NCBI RefSeq assembly: GCF_024713945.1
Contig: NC_134682.1
Location: 3,100,001 to 3,164,000 of the forward strand
Direction of reading: 5' to 3'
Source of the DNA: Dermatophagoides farinae
Lineage: Eukaryota > Arthropoda > Arachnida > Sarcoptiformes > Pyroglyphidae
Length of the DNA stretch: 64,000 bases
Below, piece by piece: positions 14,104 through 24,851 of this stretch. The notes below the pieces were generated by a model, which was given only the letters and a program-made list of their open reading frames with translations, was not told the origin of the DNA and searched no databases. The stretch's first letter is position 1; each line of letters opens with the position of its first letter. The position numbers and the translations under genes are program-made.

Positions 14104-17100
14104 ATGAAGAAAAAATTTTTTTCAAAAATGAACAATATTCTGATTTTGAAAAATGACCACAAATGGTTAGAAATCTAAACAAAACCCATCTCACAGCCAG
14201 ACATTCAATGTATGCTATGTATGCAACAACAACAACAAAAATATAAATACGACAGATATATGATAATAATCAATGAATGAATTCAAAAATTGTTTGCCAT
14301 GATGATGATGATGATGATGATAATGCGGAACAAATACAAAGAGAGAGAAAATGAAAAAAGAATGACAGCCGTATATCATGTTATCATTTTATCATTTTTT
14401 TTTCTTCATTGGATAAAACAAAAAAAAATTTACATTTGATACCCATTCTTCATTGTAATCATCATCCTCAACAACAACAACAACAACAATAATAACGATT
14501 CATATGCCGAAATTATGTACCATTTCTGTTGTTGCTGATGCTCAATCCTTTTATTGTTCAAATGACCGGCTAGACATTTTAGTAGGTTTTTTTTGTTGTT
14601 GTTTAGATGTAAACAAAAAGGTTCCAAAACAAATTAGATGTAATGGAACAAAATACATATGATTCGTTTGAATGAACGAATAAATTTGATTTTGTTTTTT
14701 GTTTTGTTCAATTTCAAACAAAACAAAACATTCAACACACAAAACAGGCATCAAAAAAACAAAACAAAACAAAACAATAAACAAATGTTTATTTTTGTTT
14801 ATTTTCAAGATGATGATGATGATAATAATAATAATAATGATGAGCAATCGATATGGAATTATGTTGATCAAGTTTACAAAAAAAAAAATGAAAATGGAAA
14901 ATGAAAAACATTTTGACAGGTTATATAACGAAACAATGTATTAATAGACACATATATGTGCATGATGATGATGATGATGGCTCAAAAATCAAAAAATTTT
15001 TTTTCCTGTCTGCTTGATAATGGATCCATATTTCAATCAATAGAATCAATTCACAGTTTCTTCCGAAACAAACAAACAAACAAAAAAAAATTCATCATAA
15101 TCATAATCAAATTCAAAGCAGATATGTTTGGTCGAATTTGTTGTTTTGTTGTTGTTGTTGTTGTTGTTGTTGGCATCATAATAATGATGATGATGATGAT
15201 AATTATTACAAGTAACAACAACAGCAGTAGCAGCAACAGCAGCAGCAGCAGCAGCTGTCCATTGAATAATTTGTGTGTTTGAAAGTTGTCGAAAAAAAAA
15301 TCCATTTACACATAATGAAAATGAACAACAGAAAAACAACAACAACAACAACAACAAAAATAGTATTTTTAGACAAGAAATAATTTGCAATCCAAAAATA
15401 TGAAAAAGAAAAATTAGAATTACCTGAGAGACAAAAAAAAATTAATTACAAAAAAAATGACATAGGATGACATTCGATATTGAATTGAATGAATTTTCCA
15501 TCTCACACCACTAGTATCATCACAATTTAATGATGATGAAAATCAAATCAATCATTTGATCATGATCATCATCAGTATCATCATTGAAGTTTTGAATCAA
15601 ATGATTCCAAAAAAAAAAAAAAAATGAGGAAATGATCTATTGGCTATAACGAATAATGATGATAATGATGTGATGGATCAATAATCATGGATGAAACGAT
15701 GACACGATAACATCATCATCATAATCATCATCATCATCATCATTGAAGATCACCAAATTATATGAAAACTAATTTTTTTTTGTGGAAAATAAAATTGTAT
15801 CTGTATATCCTGTACACGTGTGTCTACATGTTTATGAAAAATAAAAAAGAAAAAATTCATTTCGTTCATTCAAAACCAATCCTATATCGTTATTGGCATT
15901 TGGTTTAAATTTTTTTTTCTTCGTTTTTCGTTGAATATAATAATAATTGCTATTTGTGTGGTTTTGGGTTAATTATGGGCAAATTTTTATCATCATCATC
16001 ATCATCATAATCATAATCAAAATCATGAATCGAATCTTGAATTGATGAACAAAAAAAAAATGTCTGTCTGTGTGTGTGTGTTCTGTGTATATGAATTTTC
16101 AAATTAAACTTTCCATTTGCAACAACAACAACAACAACAAAAATAACGATAATAACAGCCAGATTTGATAGGAAGCAATATATATATATGACAAATCATG
16201 ATAATCACAAAATAAGTGATCCAAAAAAATCCATTATTGTAGTTTGTTTTTCATTTGATATAATTATATTCAGTTTTTTTTTAAATAGCCCGTTTTTGAA
16301 CTTTTTTGTTGTTGTTGTTGTTGTTTCCACATTGAAAATCATTATTTGGATACGATAATTAGTGTATTTTGAACAGTAATAATAAACCAAAAAAATAGAA
16401 AAAAAAATCGATCTCATTAGTTGTATTAAACAAATGGACCATCTATAAACGGGTTGAATTTTTTTAAACCCGTTAAATACACGCATACACACATAAACAG
16501 AAGCAAAACATCGGTATTGCCTGATGATAATATCTAGCCTAGACAATTATTATTGTGGTTATAAAGAGAGAGAAAAGAAATGACTAAAACACGAGAGTAA
16601 TCATCATCATTTGATGATATTGGTTCAATTACCCTATATAATAATAATAATAATGGATATGAATGTTGCAGCTGTAAATATAAATATGATGATGATGTAA
16701 GTGTTGTTTACACACGCCATATGACCAATCAACCAATGATGATTTTTTTTTGTTTTTGTTATTTTCGTTCCAATTTATCTTTTTGGTCAAAACCATCACC
16801 ATCATCAAATTTACTCAGTTCTTTCTATTTATAATTGCTTTGACAAAGCTTTTTTTCATTGTTCTAGCTTGCAGCTTTTGCATCCAATAGATGGTGCAGT
16901 CATTCAATAGAACATAGAAATTCGAATTTTTCGAATTGATTATTGTGATAATACATGTGTCACACGTGATTTTCATTTTGTGTTCTGTGTAGTGTGTATT
17001 TGATTTTTTGCATAAATCTTTATCAACTCCTATTTTAAGGTATAGGAGCGTTTTGCTTTTTTTCTAAATAAATAAATAAATCACCATCATCATAGACGCA

Positions 17101-17273
17101 CACACAATATGATTCCAGAAAAGATCGAGATCCTAAGCTACCATTCAATTTGGTGCGTGGACGATACAATTAATTAATGTTTTAAGGGCATCTTTCGAAA
17201 AAATAATGGTATTGCAACATGGAATGATTTAATCTGAAGATTTTTGTTCAAAAACAAAAAACAAAAAACAAAC

Positions 17274-17573
17274 CACATCAATATATCAAACCACATCAGA
17301 TCCGATCCATCATTATGAGTGGCGTTAAAATTGACACCTTTTGGATGCCAAGCAGGGGGGGCGGCGCAGCCGCCACCCCTGCGGGTATCCAGTTATATTG
17401 GCCGTCAAGGATCGAAACCTTTGGCTGGATACCAAGCAGGGGGGGCGGCGCAGCCGCCACCCCTGCGGGTATCCAGTTATATTGGCCGTCAAGGATCGAA
17501 ACCTTTGGCTGGATACCAAGCAGGGGGGGCGGCGCAGCCGCCACCCCTGCGGGTATCCAGCTATATTGATGTG
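17274..17573. mobile_element. Possible inserted element: GC-rich array bounded by a 12-bp inverted repeat
   Basis: CACATCAATATA at 17274-17285 is the exact reverse complement of TATATTGATGTG at 17562-17573. The two lie at either side of the GC-rich tandem array, as terminal inverted repeats would. The left flank also holds the direct repeat AAACCACATCA twice (about 17270-17280 and 17288-17298). No transposase and no clear target-site duplication are visible. Part of the right arm (TATATTG) recurs in every repeat unit, so the pairing may be coincidental. Confidence 0.25.
17348..17568. repeat. GC-rich 84-bp tandem repeat (2.6 copies) with hairpin-forming units
   Basis: Copies start at 17348, 17432 and 17516, exactly 84 bp apart. 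The first two are identical; the third stops after 53 bases. A degenerate piece of an earlier copy precedes 17348. Arms CTGGATACC and GGTATCCAG alternate along the array. Between them lies either a GC-rich hairpin (GCAGGGG...GGCGGC, loop GCA, GCCGCC...CCCCTGC) or a smaller stem (CAAGG...CCTTTG). Because 84 is a multiple of 3 and the unit lacks stops, several frames on both strands stay open. The minus-strand frame repeats a 28-residue unit beginning WIPAGVAAAPPPLLGIQP. I do not believe these are proteins. The composition is totally unlike the surrounding AT-rich DNA. Confidence 0.9.
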
Positions 17574-17579
17574 ATGATG

Positions 17580-19737
17580 ACTGGTTATTATTATTATTAT
17601 GGATGTGATGATGATGATGATGATGATGGTCATTGTTCACATGTTTTGATCTAGTTTTTTTTCGGGTAGGAGAGGAGGGGATGCCAATAAATAAAAAACA
17701 ATTGACCCGATTAATATATGCGAAAAAAAAAATTGAAAAATTTAAATGAAAGAAAGAGAAAGATAAAATATACCAGTGTTTCCGAAATATGAAATATTCA
17801 AATGAGAACTATAGTATTAATCGTTTTTCGATTCTATTCGATTATTTTTCAAACCAAAAAAAAAAAAAAAAAATCACAGCAATAATTTTTGTCTTATTTG
17901 ACGTAAATGTTGATGTTGAAAAATGAAAAAAAAAAATTTTTTTTGTTGCTTTAAAAATGGTTTTTTATCTGCTTTTGTTGATTAATATGATGTGAACAAA
18001 AATGTAATAAATTGGGTTTTACTGATTTTTTTTTTTTTTTTGATGGTGGTGGTGGAAATAGTTTTCAATTGTTGAAAAAAACGGTTCCAAATTGTGTTTG
18101 GGTAGTAGTAATCCATATATCCATCAATCGAACCAAGATGTGAACGATTTATTATTGATAATAACTATTTTTCTTGTTCAATTTTTTTTGGATCATATTG
18201 GATTGATATTTTCAAAATCTACGCCCAAAAATAGAAATATAACAAATTGAACAAAGAAAGAGAAAAAAAAACATCCATGATCACCTTCATCACCAAATAT
18301 GATCATTCATTTCGATAAATCTTGATTTTTTTTTGTCTGGCTGTAGAAAAAAAAATTGGGTGAAATCTTCTTTGTGGATGGTTGGTTTGTGTTTGTGTGT
18401 ATGGATGATGATGATGATGTAATTGTCAAGATAAATCAAGTCAAAAATCAAGACAAAAGATAAAAGAAAAGAACGATCAAAATTGTTATCTATTTTATCA
18501 TCACAAGATATAATGAAAAAAAAAGAAACAAATTGGAAAAAAAACATCGTTCACTATTATTTTTTTTTCTGGTCATTCATTCATTGTCTATACGATATCA
18601 AAACAATGGATCGATACTATCGATATATTAATTATATTTTTCGAATACAACATTTTTACCGGTCATCATCATATTTTTTTTTTTTACTGTTTTTATTCGG
18701 TTATCTTTCAATTTTTGACATATTTTTGATTTGTATGGTTAATAATAGAAATATTCAAAATTATTTGATATTTGGTATAGTATATAACTTTATAATAAGT
18801 TCAAAATTCGATGGCTAGAAGACTCGGAATTCATTCTGATGACCCAAATTTGAATTTTTCCGTAATGTTAGTTATTTACACTCGTGGATAATATGAGTAT
18901 TGTATGAGATAAGAAGATAATTAAATGATGATATATAATGTTTGATTGTTAAGAAAAAAATTACAGATTTTTCATCCAATTGTGATGATCGATCACAATG
19001 TTTCTTGAGACGATATATATACAATAGAAAAACATGATTACGATTCGATCGATTCGGTCATTGATCATTGATGGTGATCATAATGATATCGATTTTGTTT
19101 CTTAACGATGACAATATGATGATGATAATCGATTAACTTTTCAATCGATTTTTTTTTCTTGACTAATGATGATGATCATGATATCGGCAGCCGAACTAAT
19201 TATGATGACAAAATCGATCAAAAATTGGATTTTTTGTTTTGTTTTGTTTTGTTTCACAACAATGACATCGAATTGAACATGGAATACATTTTTTAAAATG
19301 GACAGAGGAAAAAAAATTCAAGTGTCAATGATCGAATTTCTCAAGTTTATCTCTATCACTATCACTAGCTCTCTTCCGTATCATCATTATCATCAGCGAA
19401 ATTTTTTTTTTCGAATTAATTTTGGATTTTTTTTTCATTTTTTCAAAAAAAAAAATACAACACTAAACAACCACTGCCATCTAGTGATGGAAGAATATAT
19501 CGATTGTTTGAATCTAATAACAACAACAACAATTGTTTTGAAATTATTTAAATCTGCATAGATTTTCAATAAATCATTGGCATTTTTTTCTACTTTATTA
19601 GTTTGGCCTATTTTTTCCGATTTATCTCTTTCTCTATTCAAAGTAATCAATCAAAATTTTTATATATTCATTTTGTGTTCAATATATAAAAATCAATACT
19701 CATCAAAAGCAAAAAAAAGGGGGGCAATTAATAAAAA
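17580..19737. other. Intergenic, simple-repeat-rich
   Basis: Holds (TTA)n and (GAT)n tracts just after the GC-rich array, many poly(A)/poly(T) runs, and a TATCGATA octamer at 18618-18625. The reading frames are short and low-complexity. No gene is supported upstream of the BROX-like start. Confidence 0.6.
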
Positions 19738-21725
19738 ATGTACTGGTTTTATTATCGTAATCGAATTAAGAGAACATATGTTGGACGTGATACATTTACA
19801 AATTCTGCCGGTGCTATACCATTGACATATACATCAAGTCAATTATTATCACAATTAGAAACATTACGTGAACAAATCCGTACATTATTGATCGATGATA
19901 ATGATCCTGATTCAACGAAAGATGAACGTTTGGATGAAATTTTAAAGAAATACTATTCATTATTTCGTGGTTTCATATATTTACCCACCGAAAAGGTTGC
20001 TGAACAATCATCAACCACCACCACCACAACAACAACAACAAGCAATGATAAATCAAACAATGACATTCATACAATGGGCCAATCGCCATTACGAAGATTA
20101 TTCCGTTTCAAATGGGATGATTCAGTGACCGATGCAAAAGTATCGGCTAATGATACATTATTTGAAGTGATTTCATTGCTTACAAATCATGGCCTTTGGT
20201 TAATGCAATGGTGTCAGAATATATCGTTAATAATACCGATGAATTATTTTCCACAACATGTTGTGACAATGCAAAAAATTCTTCGCCGTGCTGCTGGCCA
20301 ATTTCAACTTGCATTTCGATCATTTCAACCACAATTACCGGAACAATTACGTGATCGTATTGATTCTAGTAATTCGAACATTTTACAAGCATATTATTTT
20401 CAATGTTTAGCTGAAGGATGGGAATTATGGTTTATTAAAATATTACAAAATATGACCATTTTTCAAACAGATTCATTGAAATTAAAACCATGCGGTGGAT
20501 CTGTTGATCCGAAAACAATTGCTCAATTAGCAATGACTATTTATGGAAATTTCAATCAATCAATGGAACGTATACGAACAATAATATCCGAATTATCGAA
20601 TTATCAAAGAAATAATGAAGCAAATTTCTACAATACATGGTTCACATATTTGGAAGTGAAATCCTATTATTATCAGGCATGGAATTTTCTTGCAAATACC
20701 TATGATCGTTGGCTAATTGCATCGGATATACAAAAAATTCAGCCACAAATACGACAAGAATTAAATCAAATGGATAGATATCAGAAAGAGTTAAGAAATT
20801 TAATTCGAAAATATAATACATTGATGAATCAAACACCGGAAAATCGAATCAATAGAGAATCATTGTTGATTGAATTACGATTATATGCACAAATGTTACA
20901 GGAACAGGTGGAAAAATTGGAAAGACCAGTTGGTATTGATTCGATATTTGATCATCGTATCCAATCAGTAATAAATTCTAAAGAAATGGAACCAATTCCA
21001 TATCATTTTCCGGCATTCGATGATATTTGGACAACTAATTTCTATAGTGAATTCGGTGTACATCTACCACGTGAAGATGCCGAAGCATTAGCTGCACAAA
21101 TTAAACGTCAAAAAGAATTGGAAGAGCAACAACTTGCCCGTAAGTGTTTAACAGTGCTTTTTGTTATTTTTCCATTATTTACGTTTTTTTAAATCAAAAT
21201 ATTTTAGAAAAAATGATTGAAAGCAAAAAACAATCACCGTTCAATAGAATTTCACGATTTTTTAATCGAACATCACCACGTGTTATTAAAAGTTCCAATC
21301 ATTTATCGCCGAATAGAACAAATGTAAATATCAAATCACCATTGCCATATAGATCACCAAGAAAAACACCATTAGGTCATATGATTTCACCTATTCCAGC
21401 TCCGGATCCACATGGTAAAAATCCAATAATATCAACACCATTGGTTATACCGACAATTCAATCTAAAATTGAAGAAATAAAATCTAAAACATCGGGTAAA
21501 AAGGCTACATCACCATCACCACCATTACAGAAACCGGTAACACCAAAAATTACGGCCACTGCTAAACAACAACCACAACAACAACAACAACAACAGCAAC
21601 AACAACAACAACGGCCAGATACAATGATTACATTGAAAAAACGTCAGGATATTATTCGTCAAACTTTACAAGCGACAAAAAGTTTGGATGAAGTGTCGAC
21701 AAATTTGAAAAAACAACAAAAGTAA
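19738..21725 (+). CDS. BROX: BRO1-domain protein, BROX-like, with long C-terminal tail
   Basis: Two exons: 19738-21139 and 21208-21725. The intron (21140-21207, GTAAGT...TTTTAG, phase 1) joins ...QQLA to QKMIESKK; the product is 639 aa. The N-terminus MYWFYYRNRIKRTYV lines up with the start of animal BROX, which supports this ATG. BRO1-domain landmarks: YYSLFRGFIYL, RLFRFKWDD, TLFEVISLLTNHGLW, QKILRRAAGQFQLAF, YYFQCLAEGWELWF, YLEVKSYYYQAW and MEPIPYHFPAF near residue 417. BRO1 domains bind CHMP4 ESCRT-III tails at endosomal and nuclear membranes, so an ESCRT accessory role is inferred. Oddities: a Thr run near residues 93-101, and a C-terminal tail of about 200 residues, basic, Ser/Pro-rich and with a poly-Gln tract, where vertebrate BROX (about 411 aa) ends in a CAAX farnesylation box. 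No CAAX is present. Confidence 0.85.
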
Positions 21726-22285
21726 AACCATGAATTTAATTTGATTAAATTTTTCATTTCATTGAATTTATAATGATTAACCAAGGCCAATAACAGATGA
21801 TAAAAAAATCTGGTTAAATTTTTTTTTTGATTTAAACAAAAAAAATTTTTTTGCGAAAATTTTTCTTTGCCTCACACACAAACAGTAATTATTCACGTTT
21901 AATCGTTATATCAATATGTTATCCTAAAAAAAAATCAAGAAGATAATGTCTACAAAATATCGATATCAAATCATTATCACTGCGTTGATTTTTTTTGCTG
22001 CATTAAAATGACAAAAATGATATTGAATATCCATCATCATCATCATCATCATCATTCATAATCATTTATGCCGGTGTGTATCATGAGCGCTCAAATCGTA
22101 AATGTGTAAAGATAAACCCAAAAAAAAAAATTTCCGCTTAAAATGTTTAAAAATAGTAGGAATAAGAACAAATTGAGCTCATATTTTTCATAAATGAACT
22201 TTTTTGGTACGCAAATCGTTGGGTACTTTTGTGTTCATTCTTTTATTTGATTTTTTTGTTGTTGTTTTGAAAATTTAAAACAATA
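21726..22285. other. Intergenic spacer between the BROX-like and ACSF2-like genes
   Basis: 560 bp holding the BROX-like 3' end and the presumed ACSF2-like promoter. Poly(A)/poly(T) runs and an (ATC)n tract at about 22032-22056 are present. Confidence 0.6.
21958..21965. promoter_or_regulatory. TATCGATA octamer upstream of the ACSF2-like gene
   Basis: Palindromic TATCGATA about 320 bp upstream of the start at 22286. In Drosophila this octamer is the core of the DRE (DREF-binding) element of housekeeping promoters. A similar role in this organism is only a guess. Confidence 0.35.
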
Positions 22286-22647
22286 ATGTTGAAAATTTCA
22301 CCAATTTTACGTTTATATCGTTCGAATTCATCATCAATCATACAACGATGTACACAGATACAGATGATATCAACAAGAAATCTGACCAGTGGTGATAATC
22401 ATCATGATTATTTAAGGTATAAATAATATATTTATTGACATATTAATTATATTAACGATTTGAAAATTTATTATATCAACAACAATAACAACAACAAAAA
22501 GTCCATACGTTCAGCTACCATATTCATATGCATTTGGTCGTAGTCAAGGAAATGTTATCTATAAAACCTTGGGACAACTTATGGATGAACGGGCAGAAAA
22601 AGGTAAACATTTGTGTTTTGTGAAAAAAAATAATTTTAACCCATTGT

Positions 22648-22683
<36 letters not shown>

Positions 22684-24567
22684 AGATTCTGGTCGACCAT
22701 TCATAGTTAGCCATCATGAAAATATTAAAAAATATTTTGGTGAATTTTATGAAGAAATAAATCATTTGGTTATGGCCATGCACGATCATTTAAACATAAG
22801 ACGTGGTGATGTTGTTGGAATTTGGAGTAGCAATGTTTATGATTGGATTGTCATACAATATGCTTGTTTACGTCTTGGTGCCATACTTTGTACGGCTAAT
22901 CCATTTTATCAATCACATGAATTAGATTATGCTATTCGTAAAGGTGAAATGAAAGCATTGTTTATGCCCGGTAAACAATCAAAACAAAATGAAGTGAATG
23001 ATTTTTTCAAAATTATTCGTGAAACTTTGCGCAATAAATCTGAGGTTGGTTATTTTTATTTTTATTTTAATGAATTTAGTTCATTTTTTTTTAATCAATT
23101 TACCTAGAATGAAGAACTTCCACTTCAACTGAAGAATATTATTACCATTGATGGTGAACGTTATGATGAGAATGATTTTCCATCCAATCTTCAAATCAAA
23201 ACATTTGAATTGTATAAACTTAAACAACATAAAGCAGAATTGGATCGATCAATAATCGAAGCTGTATTGCCTGATGATCCGGCCAAAATTGTATTTACAT
23301 CCGGTACGACAGGAAGACCTAAAGGAGCTTGTTTATCACATTTTACACTTGCCAATAATGTTTCATTAATAATGCGTCAATTTGAAATTAATGGTGAAGC
23401 AAATTGTTGTCTTCCATTGCCATTTTTTCATTCATTTGCCGGTGTACTTGGTAATCTAATGCCATTGGCATTTCCTGAATCGCAAATAGTTATACCATTT
23501 TTGAAATATAATTTACGCGATTTTGTTGAATGTATACAGAAACATAATGTTACATTTTTATTTGCAACACCAACATTGGCCATTGATTTATTCAATTATG
23601 TTTCACGAAAGAATCATCAATTACCAACATTGAAAGCTGTTTTAGCTGGAGGTGCAGCTGTACCAGAAGAAACTGTTTATCAATTTAAAGCTACAGTGCC
23701 AAGTTGTACAGATTTTCGTATCGGTTATGGTGCAACTGAAACTGGACCTGGTTTATCTGGGAATCGAACAGATAGTTCTGATGTAGATAAAGCTCAAACT
23801 GTTGGTCAACCGATTGATTTTGTTGAAGTAAAGATTGTTAATCCAGAAACAAAACATTTAGTAAAAATTGGTGAAACTGGTGAACTTCATACAAGAGGAC
23901 ATCATGTTATGATTAGTTATTGGAAAGAACCGGAAAAGACTGCTAAAGTATTACAAAATGGATGGTATAATACTGAGTAAGTATGCATCGGATTATTTAC
24001 GAGGAAAAAATCATCAAACAAATAATTTTGAAATCAGAGATCTTGCAACAATGGATGAAAGAGGATATATTAAAATTGTTGGACGTACAAAAGAGATGGT
24101 CATTGTTGGTGGTGAAAATGTTTATCCACGTGAAATTGAAGAAGTATTGCATATGTTACCGAGTATCGAAATTGCTAGTGTAAGTTTCAGATTTCTAATT
24201 GAAAAAAAATAAATAATTAACAAAACATTGCTTTCTAGGTGGTTGGCGTACCTGATGAACGACGTGGTGAAGAACTTTGTGCCTGGATCAAATATCGTGA
24301 AGGTGTTCCGGAACAATCGCATGAAGAATTGCAAGAATTTTGTAAACAAAAAGTAATAACTAGTTTTTTCAAATCATTTTTCTTGTAATTAATTTTTGCT
24401 TATTTATTATTCTCATTTCTCATATATAGTTGGCCTATTTTAAAGTGCCGAAATATTTTCTAACGGTCGATGATTTCCCCATGACACCCACAAGAAAGCA
24501 ACAAAAATATTTAATGCGAGATATTTCAGTTGAAAAATTAAAATTAAAAAAATCAACAAAAAAATAA
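22286..24567 (+). CDS. ACSF2: Mitochondrial medium-chain acyl-CoA synthetase, ACSF2-like
   Basis: Seven exons: 22286-22416, 22502-22602, 22686-23044, 23108-23976, 24038-24179, 24239-24352 and 24430-24567. They give 617 aa, close to the about 615 aa of vertebrate ACSF2. The N-terminus ([17 protein letters not shown], Arg/Ser-rich) is a likely mitochondrial presequence. Motifs of the adenylate-forming family: [10 protein letters not shown] at about 261-270 (ATP/AMP loop), GYGATE at about 403-408, then [20 protein letters not shown] and [11 protein letters not shown]. Reaction: fatty acid + ATP + CoA to acyl-CoA + AMP + PPi. Departures: the usual TGD reads TED (residues 486-488, across the 61-base intron at 23977-24037), and the C-terminal G-K motif reads TRKQQK (Lys595 kept, Gly replaced by Arg). 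Exon 3 follows a (CA)n repeat. The stop codon overlaps AATAAA. 4-coumarate:CoA-ligase-like enzymes are the alternative. Confidence 0.88.
22650..22681. repeat. (AC)n microsatellite abutting a 3' splice site
   Basis: About 16 AC units fill the 3' half of intron 2 of the ACSF2-like gene and run straight into the acceptor TTAG at 22682-22685, taking the place of a pyrimidine tract. Confidence 0.9.
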
Positions 24568-24568
24568 A
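24563..24568 (+). terminator. Poly(A) signal overlapping the ACSF2-like stop codon
   Basis: AATAAA contains the TAA stop at 24565-24567. If used, the 3' UTR would be only a few tens of bases, leaving room for the convergent DLD gene. Confidence 0.4.
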
Positions 24569-24851
24569 ATTCCATATGACCTAAAAAAAAGATTTATAAA
24601 TCTTCACGATAGATGTCGACACATTATCATGTGAAAATATAACAAATCAAATTGATTCCGAATGAAAATCATCATTTTATTTATTCTTTCTTTTTTTTTT
24701 AAACATTAAAATTTTTAACAACTTTACTAATTATTTCATTTAATATAATAGAGCATTTGTGTATGAACGTTGTGTAGGTGGTGGTGGTGATGAATGGTGG
24801 TGGTGGTTGTAGTGTAATCGAATGGGTTCAAAATTCATTCGTTTGTCTGTA
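24568..24851. other. Convergent 3' intergenic region (ACSF2-like / DLD)
   Basis: 284 bp between two stop codons. Minus-strand AATAAA signals for DLD lie at 24676-24681 and 24680-24685 (TTTATT on the plus strand). A (GGT)n-rich tract lies at about 24778-24810 in the DLD 3' UTR. Confidence 0.6.

Larger units (their letters stand above)
594..17270. other. Gene-poor, simple-repeat-rich intergenic region
   Basis: No reading frame here looks like a real protein: those present are short and made of translated ATC/GAT, AAC/GTT or CA/TG repeats and poly(A)/poly(T). Visible content includes many (GAT)n/(ATC)n, (AAC)n/(GTT)n and (TG)n tracts, 5'-A(n)T(n)-3' junctions, a (GA)n run at 6559-6581, a CpG-rich (TCG)n run around 7740-7760, and perfect hairpins at 4647-4673 and 9359-9390. 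Genes with very short exons, or non-coding RNA genes, could be missed. Confidence 0.6.

Noticed and set aside
15046-15390. Overlapping frames on both strands of 84-114 codons
   Set aside because: Composed of translated (AAC/GTT)n, (GAT)n and (CAG)n tracts (poly-Asn, poly-Leu, poly-Ala).
17400-17430. tRNA-like T-arm (minus strand GGTTTCGATCC) in the repeat unit
   Set aside because: The loop does not place TTC and the closing C at the positions a T-arm needs, and no anticodon arm or acceptor stem could be assembled.
17348-17568. Hammerhead ribozyme in the tandem repeat
   Set aside because: A GAAA is present, but the obligatory CUGANGA element is missing on both strands. Other ribozyme classes could not be judged by eye.
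17296-17654. Overlapping open frames of 77-114 codons on both strands across the GC-rich repeat
   Set aside because: They exist because the 84-bp period is a multiple of three and the unit lacks stops. Five frames are open at once, which argues against any being a protein.
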